The notes under the pieces were generated by a model. That model was not told the DNA's origin, ran no database searches, and saw only the letters and a list, made by a program, of their open reading frames with translations. The translations under genes were made by a program, and so were the position numbers. A stretch of 64,000 bases of DNA from Tillus elongatus (lineage: Eukaryota > Arthropoda > Insecta > Coleoptera > Cleridae), in the NCBI GenBank assembly GCA_964006375.1, contig OZ023267.1:28270739-28334738 (forward strand), in the 5' to 3' direction. The stretch's first letter is position 1. The number at the start of each line of letters is the position of its first letter. Positions 51,770-64,000 of the stretch are shown here, piece by piece.

Positions 51770-52960
51770 ACACTTTGAAACTACACGGTGAACCCCAGAT
51801 TGTCGCTTTAGACATATTCAAAGCATTCGACCAGCTCTGGCACGCAGCGCTGCTTAACAAACTTCGGGTCTATGGCCTACCACCAAAACTCTGTACCTAG
51901 ACAGAAAATTTCTCTCCAGCCGGAGCATTTCTGTTGTCGTGGTTGGCCATTCCTCTAAACTGTATCCAATTAATGCAGGAGTCCCTCAAGGTTTAGCTTT
52001 AGCCCCTACCTTGTTTCTTCTCTACACCAATGACCTCCTCTCTAGCACATCCAACTCAGTTCACAGTTACGCGGATCACAGCACTCTTCACTCATATATA
52101 CAATATTCTAAGCCTGTCTCTTTAGCCCAATTAGATGAGGATCGCAGACTCATGGAGGGTTATGTCTCTGTGAATCTCCAAAAAATATTAGACTGGGAAA
52201 GTAGAAATCTTGTACAATTCAACTCCACCAAATCTCATTCTTGCTTTCTATCTCATAAGAGATACACCAGCCCTAGACCCATCACAATGAACAACCAAGT
52301 CATTCAAAGTAATGAGTCCTTTTCACTTGTTAGCATTTCTGTGGATCGAAATCTCAATTGGCACCAACATGTCACATCAATTGCAGAAGCGTCTGCTAAG
52401 AAATTAGGTTTCATCTTCCGGGCTCGCAAATACTTTTCACCAGCCAATCTCTATACCTTATATACTTTACAAATAAGGCCAAACCTCGAATACTGCTCCC
52501 AATTCTGGGGTGCCGCTGCCGCTTCTACACTCGCTATCCTGGACTCCATTCAGAAGAGAGCTATACGTCTCATCGCTGACCTACCCTCACCCAAAGGCTG
52601 CCATCCCGTGCCCACCGACGTGCCGTTGGTGATCTCTCTCTCTATCTATCTCTTTCTCTATGTCTATCTCTCTCTTATAGATATCTGCACGAGCACTGCT
52701 CAGATGAGCTTTCTTCCATAGTTCCCCCACCTGCTGCGCCCAACAGATCTACCAGGGGAATAGAGCGAATGCACCCTTTTACTGTCGAGGTCACTAGACA
52801 TAAAACATCTTGTTAAGCCCGCTCTTTTGTCCCGAGTACTTCCAAGTTGTGGAATTCCTTGCCGGCACATGTTTTTCCTTCTCCTCCGAAATTCCAAACC
52901 TTCAAGTCCAGAATTAACAAGTTGCCTCACGAGCCCTCGTGGTGTATTGTTGAAATAAAA
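51770..52960 (+). mobile_element. LINE family D, copy 2, 5'-truncated
   Basis: It covers RT from the FDQLWHAALL block to the 3' end and lacks endonuclease. A TCTCTC/TATC-rich expansion at 52627-52677 is specific to this copy. Confidence 0.75.
51939..52721 (+). pseudogene. LINE D copy 2 RT C-terminal half, active site mutated
   Basis: The open frame covers GVPQGLALAPTLFLLYTNDL, a catalytic box reading SYADHSTLHS (second Asp of YADD changed to His), LDEDRRLMEGYVSVN, LDWESRNLVQFNSTKSHSCF, ISVDRNLNWHQHVTSIAEA and [13 protein letters not shown]. The frame shifts just before 51939. The true C-terminus ([16 protein letters not shown], as readable in the other copies) is out of frame after 52620. 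Confidence 0.75.
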
Positions 52961-52979
52961 AATAATATTTTTTTTGTAA

Positions 52980-53053
52980 AGTAATCAATGGGTAGACTAC
53001 CCATAGGCGGCGAAGCCAAGTTCATACACTTTACATTATTATTATACATAGCA

Positions 53054-53131
<78 letters not shown>

Positions 53132-53425
53132 TTTCGAAAGCGTTTAGCTGCCCTGGTTGTCTAACATTTAAATTTTCTATTCTTTCTCTAATTTTTAATT
53201 CTAGATTCTCCTTATTTACGTGGTGACTATTATCGCAAATATGTCGGGCAACGGAAAATCTATCTATATTACCGTATCTTAGTTGTGGTAAATGTCTTTG
53301 AATTTAATTTCAATAGAGCTTTCTGTTTGTCCGACGTATTTAAGATCACAATCTTTGAAACGTATTTCATAATTTCTCGACATTTTGGCGGTACTATCCT
53401 TGTTTTCTGAGCTAGCTAGCAATAT
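52980..53425 (-). mobile_element. PLE fragment: GIY-YIG remnant, (TA)n and start of terminal repeat
   Basis: On the - strand: MSR-like words, then YEIRFKDCDLKYVGQTESSI and, in another frame, SVARHICDNSHHVNKENLEL and RQPGQLNAFES, the TA array, then the terminal-repeat start down to 52980. It parallels 8440-8870 in order and content. Confidence 0.75.
53060..53130. repeat. (TA)n microsatellite
   Basis: Follows NAFES in the PLE frame, the same place as 8660-8758. Confidence 0.95.
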
Positions 53426-53439
53426 TGTTAAAGTTTTTT

Positions 53440-53690
53440 TTTTTAAATATTGGTTGAACTTGGCTCCGACCTATGGGTCGTCTACTCACAGATTACTTTA
53501 CAAAAATACCGGCAGAAGCACGTCCGATAGGTAATGAAAGAATTAAGATATTTCTGCCAAAAGAAATAGATTTAATATGTTTAGAATTATTCATTCTCTG
53601 ATGACCCTATCTTGGTTAGTGAAACGATAGTCAGGTTTTTTTAATGTGTTGTGGTGATTTGGATTCTCCGAGTGTGTTTATCTGTGCTTA
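53440..53690 (+). repeat. PLE terminal repeat, opposite in orientation to the adjoining PLE fragment
   Basis: It contains the GCACGTCCGATAGGTAAT block, the hammerhead motif and GATTCTCCGAGTGTG, as in 8790-9110. Confidence 0.7.
53592..53637 (+). ncRNA. Hammerhead ribozyme motif with complete core
   Basis: CTGATGA (53598-53604), a stem II of CCTATC with GTTAGT (partly mismatched), GAAA (53621-53624), stem III ACGATAGT, GTC (53630-53632), then AGG pairing weakly in stem I. All catalytic core bases are present, but the stems are weak. Confidence 0.6.
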
Positions 53691-54096
53691 CTTACTAGTT
53701 TGGAAATATGAATAAAAAGACGGATGAATACATGTTCTACAGTAAAAATTGGGAAATACAGCACAGTATATAATAATAATTTGCTGTATTTGACATCTTT
53801 CCTTATTAACCTCAAATATTCTGCTATATAAAAACTATTAATAAAAGTACATTAACCTCAGGTAAAAGCTTGACCACATAATATACCCACAAATCTTACC
53901 TGGGAAATACCACCTGACCGTCTAGAGGGATTCTTTTAAAATGTTTTTTTCGTAACTCATTAGGAAAGACGGTGTGGTGAGAATCACATTTTTCTTTTAT
54001 GTATGTGGATAAAAGAAACTGTGATATATAAGTAGTTTCATCTTATTACTTACTTAGGTATCGTTCGAAATGTGCATCAATAGCTGAGATTTTTTT
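53691..54096. other. Unassigned sequence
   Basis: Nothing recognised. Confidence 0.3.
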
Positions 54097-54232
54097 GACG
54101 TCGGTCTATTTCCGCGACTATGGCCAATAACCGACGCCCGGGAGCAGTTTTACTTCACTATCCTGGAAATTTTGCCGAACCCCTGCCTTTCTGAAAGGAG
54201 GGTAGGGATCTTTAGCGTGCCCAACATCGCAT
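54097..54232 (-). mobile_element. SINE 3' fragment
   Basis: The inverse of the SINE body from GACGTCGGTCTATTTCCGC to GCCCAACATCGCATG; headless. Confidence 0.7.
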
Positions 54233-54838
54233 GAAATAGATAATATGACAAATACAAAGAATAACCTCACGACAGACAACTTTTATTTTTAACCTGTCAG
54301 CGACTAAGGTCTTTAGCTAGGTGAATGACAGAACTATTAGACAGGAAAAAGATTAGATTAAGATTTAGAGACGTCTTGTTTTATTTCACAGGTGCTTGCT
54401 CTTTCTCTTCAACCATTTTCGTTTTTTACGATGATTGAAGAGGCTACACAAGTTGCATAGCAAAAAGCAAATACTTGTAAAACCAGAAAGGGAGTCTCTA
54501 CATCACAATTTAGTATGGAATGGTTGCACGAAGTAAGAGAACAACAAATAATAAAACAATTTTAATTTGTTTATTATCTTAATAACTCTGGCGGTTTTTT
54601 TGGGCACGAGCCTGAATTTTCCCCGAAAAGAGTGAAAACTGCCCTTATCTTCTTAATGGAAATAGAATTTATAACATCTCTAATTCGATTTTTCAACAAT
54701 TATGAATCATCTATGGAAGCCTATTTAAATATGCTATTTGTTTTTTTCAACCCCAAAATTTAAAATATATCATTGTTAGATCCGGATATCTGGAAGGCCG
54801 CAGAATGGTACCAACATTGGCCATTTAACTTAAGTTTG
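54233..54838. other. Unassigned sequence
   Basis: Nothing recognised. Confidence 0.3.

Positions 54839-55561
<723 letters not shown>

Positions 55562-55640
<79 letters not shown>
55562..55640. repeat. (TA)n microsatellite
   Basis: Joins the palindrome to a HINE 3' half. Confidence 0.95.
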
Positions 55641-55643
<3 letters not shown>

Positions 55644-55990
55644 TGTCACACCGATAACTCAAAAAATAATGAGCCGATTTAGATCAAATTTGGTGAGTAT
55701 CTTCCTTTTGCAAACTCGGCAGGTACCTTTCTTTTATTAATAGCTTGGATAAGTTGGTTAGCCAGGAAAATCGGACAAGGTTTGTCAAGAAAATTTTGAG
55801 TTTCTCTCAAAAAAAAAAATTTTCTCCGAAAGTTACAAAGCTATTTCAATGAAATTTGGCTAATATATTTCCTTGGGAAGAACCTTACCACATACCAAAA
55901 CTCAACTTTCTAAGTTTATAGAAAATTGAGTTATTCAAATTTGAAGCATTCAATGAAAATTCACTACTATAACGCACTTGCTGAGTCCCG
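55641..55990 (+). mobile_element. HINE-like element, 3' half
   Basis: It runs from CACACCGATAACTC to CGCACTTGCTGAGTCCC. The region after CTTCCTTTTGCAAACTCGGC appears to switch between subfamilies. Confidence 0.65.
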
Positions 55991-56685
<695 letters not shown>

Positions 56686-57423
56686 TCATAAATATGCATA
56701 ATAATTAAGATACTGAATTTATATCATTTGGCTGTTCCTCACGGTGTACATTCCTCATCAGCATCACCTGTTTTTATTTTCAGTTTTATACCTTGCCTAG
56801 ATAACCAACAGCTATAAATCATGGTAGTCCACGTTAAAAAATTATTTAGCATATGTTTCCTTTACTTTTCTGTTTTCTTGTAATATCGTTTTAATTGGCC
56901 ACATGGTCATACCGAACAATACTATTTTTAGTATTTACTGTTTACCTACTACAAATAATTAGATTTAAACCAATTATCGTTATTGCTTATCACGGCCAAT
57001 ACCCACTTATAGGTATCAATATTACCAATATATTTGAAGAAACGAGTTATAATGTGAGCAATCGATGCATAAATTGGTTACTTTGTTTATTGTAATTACC
57101 TTCTCTTAACTGGTTGTGTGTTCTAGAAACTGACACCTTAATAAATACCGTTTCTTTATCATCACAACCTAAAGGTGAAGTGGCTCTGTTGTCGCAATCA
57201 TAATTCTCTGCCTCGAGCAGCTCTTCATTGTGACTTCCACACCCTATTTGTTATGTTAGGTTTTTCAGAAGTTTTCTCATTGGCCTACCTCTGTCGTTTC
57301 TTCCAAGTATGTGTCCCTCAAATAATGTTTTTAGAAAGTTATCATGTGCCAGAATTAAATATGGTAAAATTTTGAAATATATCAATATATTGAATCATAT
57401 GATATATCAAAACCCTCAATTGA
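56686..57423. other. Unassigned sequence with a possible retroelement tail on the - strand
   Basis: The - strand at 57360-57150 reads GHILGRNDRGRPMRKLLKN and then EELLEAENYDCDNRATSPL, which resembles the C-terminal end of some LINE polyproteins. The match is loose. No host gene is evident. Confidence 0.25.
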
Positions 57424-57431
57424 TATGACTG
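57424..57431. repeat. hAT copy 2 target-site duplication, left
   Basis: TATGACTG, versus TATAACTG at 59200-59207 (one mismatch). Confidence 0.7.
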
Positions 57432-57514
57432 CAGTGGCGTCTCCTGACCAAAATGTTCGGGTGTGCGGTAACGAGTTGCTGTTAGTGGTGGTTTTAAAAA
57501 TTATTAACACTAAA

Positions 57515-57635
<121 letters not shown>

Positions 57636-57869
57636 GACCTATATGGGAATGATACGTAAATAAATAAATTAATTTCCCACTGCAACACTAACAAATTGAA
57701 AAGTCACTTAAAACTTTAAAACACGAAAAGAACATGAAATTATTATCAAGCTCTTCTCTTCACACAAATTTGTGTTAGCGTTAGCACTGTCCGGAACGGG
57801 GTGAAAACTGTAAACATTAAAAGTAGTTCAATGTTAATATGGTACTAAATAATAAAATGTGTAAAAATC

Positions 57870-58210
57870 CTGGATGCAGCAAGTGCGTTATGGTAGTGAA
57901 TTTTCATAGAAATGATCTGACACAAAATATTTAAATATAACTTTTTTATCTTGCAACATAGAAATTTAAATTTTGGTGTATAGTTTAATTTTTATATCGT
58001 AAACCTACCTACCAAATTTGGTTATCTTATCTTTTTTATTTTTTGAGATACAAATTTTTTTCGAATAAAAACTCAAAATTTTCCCGGAAAACCTCGTCCG
58101 ATTTTCCTTACTAACGAAATTATCCAATACATTTACAGAAGGAAGGTACATGCCAAATTTAATCAAAATCGGCCGATTATATTTTGAGTTATCGGTGTGA
58201 TACCTATGTA

Positions 58211-58299
<89 letters not shown>

Positions 58300-58692
58300 T
58301 ATAGTTTATTGTTATATAAATAGTACAAAGCATCTTACAAATAAGTCTAAACTTGTGACTGCAAATGATGCAATTTTGACTAAATTTTAATCTAAATGTC
58401 AACTGTTCTAAAGTTCTGTCATCTGATTTCTAATCTCCAAAATTACCTCACCTCATTATGTATCATTACAATTTCTAGAAATATGGATGGTACTTGAAAT
58501 CAGTTTCTTCATTTTAATCAAAAATTTCTATATTTTAAAACTTGACTCAAATTAAATTCTTATATATAAAAATTGAAACTGACCCCGGATATGGGTTCTA
58601 GGGGTCCTAGTTCGCGCTCATTTGCAAACAATTTTTCAAAATTCAAAAGTCGAGATCTCCCCATTAGTGAATTTTTTCTACGAAAATTTACT
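57870..58692 (-). mobile_element. HINE-like element nested in hAT copy 2
   Basis: The 3' hairpin GGATGCAGCAAGTGCG is at the left and the 5' terminal hairpin ends at 58692. It corresponds to 10580-11504. Confidence 0.7.
58211..58295. repeat. (TA)n microsatellite
   Basis: Core of the nested HINE. Confidence 0.95.
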
Positions 58693-59207
58693 AAAATGTA
58701 TTATAGTCTTTGATTCTAGAATACTGTGGTCCAGGCAAGCGCAGTTGTAATGTTTGTAAATAATGCTATCACAACGTTTGTTAAACCGGCGTTCCATTCA
58801 TTTGTCTTGAGCGGTATTTTTACCGCTCACTGCAGTGTTAAAACGAATGGTATTTCCTTACTATTTTAAACACATGGGTGAAGGACTGTATTGTATACCA
58901 ATACAGCTCTGTCGAGTGAAGTTGTTCGGAAATAACAACGCACACCTAACCCGAATTCATTCCCAGTTGCTATTGACCTACTCATATTTTCTGAGTGAAG
59001 ACGTGGTATCTACTTCATTCCAAGTCACTATTAACCGACTATTTATAAAATCAAATAAGTAAATTAAATCGATTGTCATAACATATGTAGTGTATTAAGA
59101 CTAAGGGAAAAAGAAATAAAACATATTTAACTGTGCACATTTTAATTATATTTTAGGGTGTGCGGCGCACACCTAGCTCACTAGAAGAAATCGCCACTGT
59201 ATAACTG

Positions 59208-59514
59208 ATATATTTGAATAAATATATCGATAGATATACTCATATAAATGATTTTTGGTAAATATATATAATAACTGTAAATTGCGTTCATTAATGGATA
59301 AAACAAGTTATGTTCTTGTTAAATACAATACTAACAGAACATGGGTAACAACAAAAACATACAGATGCAGATTACAGATAATCCTAAAACAAAACAACAA
59401 TGGCATACAGTGAAAACTCCAAACAAATATTACAATAAACATGTTGTAGCATGTAGGTAGTACTTGTATTGTAAATTTTAGGTACTCTATAAAAAAGAGA
59501 AATATCACTAAAAA
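59208..59514. other. Unassigned sequence
   Basis: Nothing recognised. Confidence 0.3.
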
Positions 59515-59760
59515 GCCTGGACGCAGCAAGTGCGTCATGGTAGTGAATTTTCATAGAAATGATCTGGCACAAAATATTTTATTATAACTTTTTTTTCTCG
59601 TAACATATAAATCTAAATTTCGGTGTATAGTTTACCTTTTATATCTTAAACCTACCTACCAAATTTGGTTATCATAGCTTTTTTATTTTTTGAGATAAAA
59701 TTTTGTTTCGAATGAAAACTCAACATTTTCCCGGAAAACCTCGTCTGATTTTCTGATATG

Positions 59761-59848
<88 letters not shown>

Positions 59849-60180
59849 CACACCGATAACTCAAAAAATAATCGACCGATGTTGATCAAATTTTGCAAGT
59901 ACCTTTCTTGTGTAAGTGGCTCGGATAGGTTCGTTAGCCAGCAAAATCGGACCAGGTTTTCCGGGAACATTTTTAGTTTTCTTGAAAAAAAAAATTATCT
60001 TAAGAAATTAAAAAGCTATGGCGACCAAATTTGGTGGGTAGGTTAACGATATAAAAAAAAGCTACACACTTAAATTTAGATTTCTATGTTACAAGAAAAA
60101 AAAAGTAATAAAAAAATTCTTGGTGTCAGACCATTTCTATGAAAATTCGCTACCATAATGCACCTGCTGCGTCCAGACTC
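59515..60180. mobile_element. HINE 3' half dimer facing outward around (TA)n
   Basis: A reverse 3' half (59515-59760) and a forward 3' half (59846-60180) share one central array. Neither 5' hairpin is present. Confidence 0.7.
59762..59844. repeat. (TA)n microsatellite
   Basis: Centre of the outward-facing dimer. Confidence 0.95.
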
Positions 60181-60284
60181 TCATATTTATATTCCCTTCC
60201 AGAATTCCTTTTTCTCTTTGTTGCTTGTATAGTTATCAGCTGCTTATTCGTTGATAATGATTCGGTTTTTTTTTATATCAACAA

Positions 60285-60630
60285 CATACCACGAAGGCTT
60301 ACAGCCTAAATACTATCGTACCGTGGGTGTCGACAAGGAGGAAAGAAGCAACTTGTTAATTCTGGACTTGAATGTTTGGAGGTTCGGAGGAGAAGGAAAA
60401 ACATGCGCCGGCAAGGAATTCCACAACTTGGAAGTCTTCGGGAGAAAAAAGCGGGCATAACAAGATGTTCTATGTCTGGTGACCTGGACAGTAAAAGGGT
60501 GCATTCGCTCTGTTCCCCTGGTAGATCTGTTGGGGGCAGCAGGTGGAGGAACTATGGAAGAAAGCTCCTCTGATCAGTGCCCGTGCAGATATCTATAAAA
60601 AAGAGAGAGAGGTCACCAATGGCACAGATA
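60285..60630 (-). mobile_element. LINE family D, copy 3, 3' end only
   Basis: The inverse of the 3' part of copies 1 and 2, including MHPFTVQVTRHRTSCYARFF and LWNSLPAHVFPSPPNLQTFK. It stops at the TCTCTC-type tract (60600). Confidence 0.75.
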
Positions 60631-60639
60631 TATTTCCTT

Positions 60640-61075
60640 GCGCAAGATCTTTTGTCTCTTTTATTAATCGCTTGGACGAATTCGTTAGCCAGGAAAATTG
60701 CAGAAGGTTTTCCGGGAAAATTTTTAGTATTCTTCCAAAAAAAAATTATCCGAAAATTACAAACATGTTTTAATGAAGTTTGACAGATATGTTTCTTTGC
60801 GCAAGATCTTCCTACATATCAAAATTCAACTTTCTAGGTTTATAGTGAATTGAGTATTCAAATTTTGAGTTTTCTCTCGAAAAAACATTTTTTCCCGAAA
60901 ATTACAAAGTTATTTAAATAAAGTTTGGTGGGTATGTTGCCTTGGGACAGACCTTACTGCGTGCCAAAATTAAAGTTTCTAAGTTGATATAAAATTGAGT
61001 TATTCAAATTTGAAGAATTTAATTAAAATTGACTACCATAACGCACTTGCTGCGTCCCGAATTTTTTCTTCTCCC
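60640..61075 (+). mobile_element. HINE-like element, 3' half
   Basis: It lacks a TA array; the LINE copy replaces its left part. It ends CGCACTTGCTGCGTCCCG. Confidence 0.65.
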
Positions 61076-62069
61076 GCGGTCTCTGTTAGTTTTAGGTAAG
61101 TCTGCATTCTGCATTTGCGTCTAAATTACTTCACTACCGGATTCAATTGCTGCAACATGAGTTTTTTTATAAGGTAGTGACCAAAGCTATTATGTAATAA
61201 TTAATATTATTTCAAGTAGCCTACTATTTGTATGTGCTTATTATCATTCGTAGGAGAAAAATTAATGAATGCAATGTACTTATGAGAGTTAATTGAAAAC
61301 AGAAAGAACATTCAACAGTCACTACTACCTTCTAGTAACCATTGAAATCTTTCACCGAGTCTCCATTCAAACAACAAACGGGAAGTTTTCAAACACCAAG
61401 GTTGCGGTTTGCAATTTACGTCTACCGGATTTTCGCAGACGTTTCCACTTCTTGCCAAATTAGACGTGTTAAGTTATTTGTATCGTTCAATTGAAACATA
61501 TTCGTTTATCGGATGTAAGCTGCAATTAACATTAACCCCCTCGTAATCCAGTATTGTATGGAATATTCGCTAGTTACATTCTTATTAGGCTCATAGTGGC
61601 TCATTAAATGCACTGCTCTATTTCTTACAAGAAATGCAGACTTTTATTTTTAGATGGATATCTATGTAAATGTAACAGAGAACAATATTCACTCACCTTG
61701 ACAATTTTTTTTTAATCCAGTAGGTACTTTATGAGTAAGCATTCTCAAGGCATGCCAACAATGGTCGCTATTCTGATTCTACTGACGTCATTAGTAGGTA
61801 TTTTACGCAAGCTGCACTTTTCTAGATTTCACAAAAAATATAATAATTGTGGTTCTAACTGCCCATAAAAATGACGATGTTATACTGTAAACTCTATTTT
61901 TTGTTTGCTTATTTGGTCATTAGTTTTGTTTGACCAGGGTCTTTTAGTGTAAATGTGTTTTTCTCTGAATTTGAAGAGTTGTGCTATTCCTATGCTTTGC
62001 TTTTAATTTCTTCAAATAACTTACGTGGGACTGACAGAAAACAACCTTGCTGTAAGTATGTTTCGCCCT
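61076..62069. other. Unassigned sequence
   Basis: Nothing recognised; no arylsulfatase exon seen here. Confidence 0.3.
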
Positions 62070-62255
62070 TCAGAAAGCGTTTAAAGCTTTCGGTCTTGTG
62101 TACCATGCGAGGTTGCACACGTAGAAGATCTCTACCCTCTTCATAGAAAGATAGGGGTTTTGGTGAAATTTTCAGGCTGATGATGTGAATTGCTCCTTGG
62201 AGTCGATAATTGGCGTTAGTAGCCTAAGAAGGCAGACTTGAAAGAAAAAAAAACA
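62070..62255 (+). mobile_element. Old, diverged SINE body
   Basis: It follows the SINE body in order (TTTCGCCCTTCAGAAAGCG, GTCTTGTGTACCATGCGAGG, GAAAGATAGGGGTTT) with many changes and without a clear head. Confidence 0.6.
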
Positions 62256-62289
62256 ACAAGTTATAAAATAAATAACTTAAACAATTAAA

Positions 62290-63328
<1,039 letters not shown>

Positions 63329-63830
63329 CCAACCTCGAATACTGCCTCCACATCTGGGGTGCCGCTGCCGCTTCTACACTCGCTATCCTGGAATCCATTC
63401 AGAAAAGAGCTATACGTCTCATCGGTGACCCGACCCTCACCCAAATGCTGCCATCCCTTGCCCACCGACGTGCCGTTGGTGACCTCTATCTCTTTTATAG
63501 ATATCTGCACGCGCACTGCTCAGAGGAGCTTTCTTCCATAGTTCCTCCACCTGCTGCCCCCAACAGATCTACCAGGGGAACAGAGCGAATGCACCCTTTT
63601 ATTGTCCAGGTCACCAGACATTGAACATCTTGTAATGACCGCTCTTTTGTCCCGAGGGCTTCCAAGTTGTGAAATTCCTTGCCGGCACATGTTTTACCTT
63701 CTCCTCCGAACCTCCAAACCTTCTAGTCCAGAATTAACAAGTTGCCTCTTTCCTCATTGTCGACACCCACAGTACGATAGTATTTAGACTGTAAGCCCTC
63801 GTGGTGTGTTGTTGTAATAAAAAAAAGCCT
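63329..63830 (+). mobile_element. LINE family D, copy 4, 3' end only
   Basis: 5'-truncated in [16 protein letters not shown] and runs to the A-rich tail. It encodes the end of RT plus the [16 protein letters not shown] C-terminus across frames. Confidence 0.75.
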
Positions 63831-63837
63831 AATGGGA

Positions 63838-63880
63838 AAATTCTCTACCAAACGTATTTGCTGCACCCACTTATTTACTG
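63838..63880 (+). repeat. HINE-like 3' end, decayed
   Basis: AATTCTCTACCAAACGTATTTGC then TGCACCCACTT. Confidence 0.45.
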
Positions 63881-63894
63881 TTTATCTATCCATA

Positions 63895-64000
63895 CTCTTT
63901 TCAAATGATAAAATATTGTAGCTCTCTATGTGAGACTGACAAACAAGGCAACCTCAAATTCATTTTTGGAAAAATATTTTAAACAAATGAACTGAGGTAA
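63895..64000 (-). repeat. Dispersed repeat T
   Basis: The inverse of 22750-22855; cut by the window edge. Confidence 0.6.

Noticed and set aside
56735..56775. CTGATGA on the - strand near 56760 as a further hammerhead
   Set aside because: No GAAA at the right distance and no stem II or III.
56895..57095. A 66-residue hydrophobic ORF as a small membrane protein gene
   Set aside because: AT-rich sequence readily gives hydrophobic ORFs; no start context, homology or neighbouring exon supports it.
62170..62185. CTGATGA at 62174 as a hammerhead
   Set aside because: It lies in a diverged SINE body and has no GAAA or pairing partners.

Overview
This is AT-rich, intron-bearing nuclear DNA of an arthropod. 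An insect is most likely; a beetle with a TE-rich genome is possible but not shown. The reasons are an insect-style arylsulfatase gene split by an 11 kb intron, an insect-type mitochondrial 12S rRNA insertion, RNase H-bearing LINEs, Penelope-like elements (PLEs), a Tc1/mariner-type transposase with a DUF4817-like N-terminus, and tRNA-derived SINEs. Only one host gene is supported: exon 1 (36548-36643) and exon 2 (47928-48087) of an arylsulfatase B-like gene on the + strand, with the sulfatase Cys-x-Pro-Ser-Arg signature. Its later exons are not seen and probably lie beyond the window. Almost everything else is mobile DNA and its debris.

Layout. 1-6990: an inverted-repeat element carrying a textbook hammerhead-ribozyme core (691-1158), two diverged copies of a ~2 kb segment in direct order, and a large foldback element. 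7010-9130: a PLE with RT and GIY-YIG remnants between two direct hammerhead-bearing repeats. 9170-13230: a repeated unit into which a non-autonomous hAT element (10093-12536, perfect 8-bp target duplication) has inserted; the hAT carries a nested HINE-like element and a PLE fragment. 13230-26210: mostly copies of one non-autonomous family with a terminal hairpin, central (TA)n and a conserved 3' hairpin, here called HINE-like (Helentron-associated type), with SINEs and a 200-base assembly gap. 26931-27168: a nuclear copy of mitochondrial 12S rRNA. 28110-30830: a GC-rich RNase H LINE on the - strand. 32175-33112: a 7-bp satellite. 33928-36390: a foldback element, a HINE and the region upstream of the gene. 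36548-48087: the arylsulfatase exons, with a Tc1-like element, LINEs, PLEs and a SINE in the first intron. 48700-64000: four copies of one LINE family, an inverted PLE, a 720-bp near-perfect palindrome, a second hAT copy in the opposite orientation, and more HINE pieces.

The main signal in the hunt is the recurrence of hammerhead-type self-cleaving ribozyme motifs. They occur in or beside PLE-type repeats, in direct and in inverted pairs. One has an intact core with good stems (1070-1114), a second family has four dispersed copies, and a further variant type has an altered core. The second theme is (TA)n: about 29 arrays sit inside several unrelated element families. One PLE fragment is inside an array that is uninterrupted in a sister element, and two PLE copies carry an array at the same position. 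All homology calls come from reading the sequence; no database search was run.
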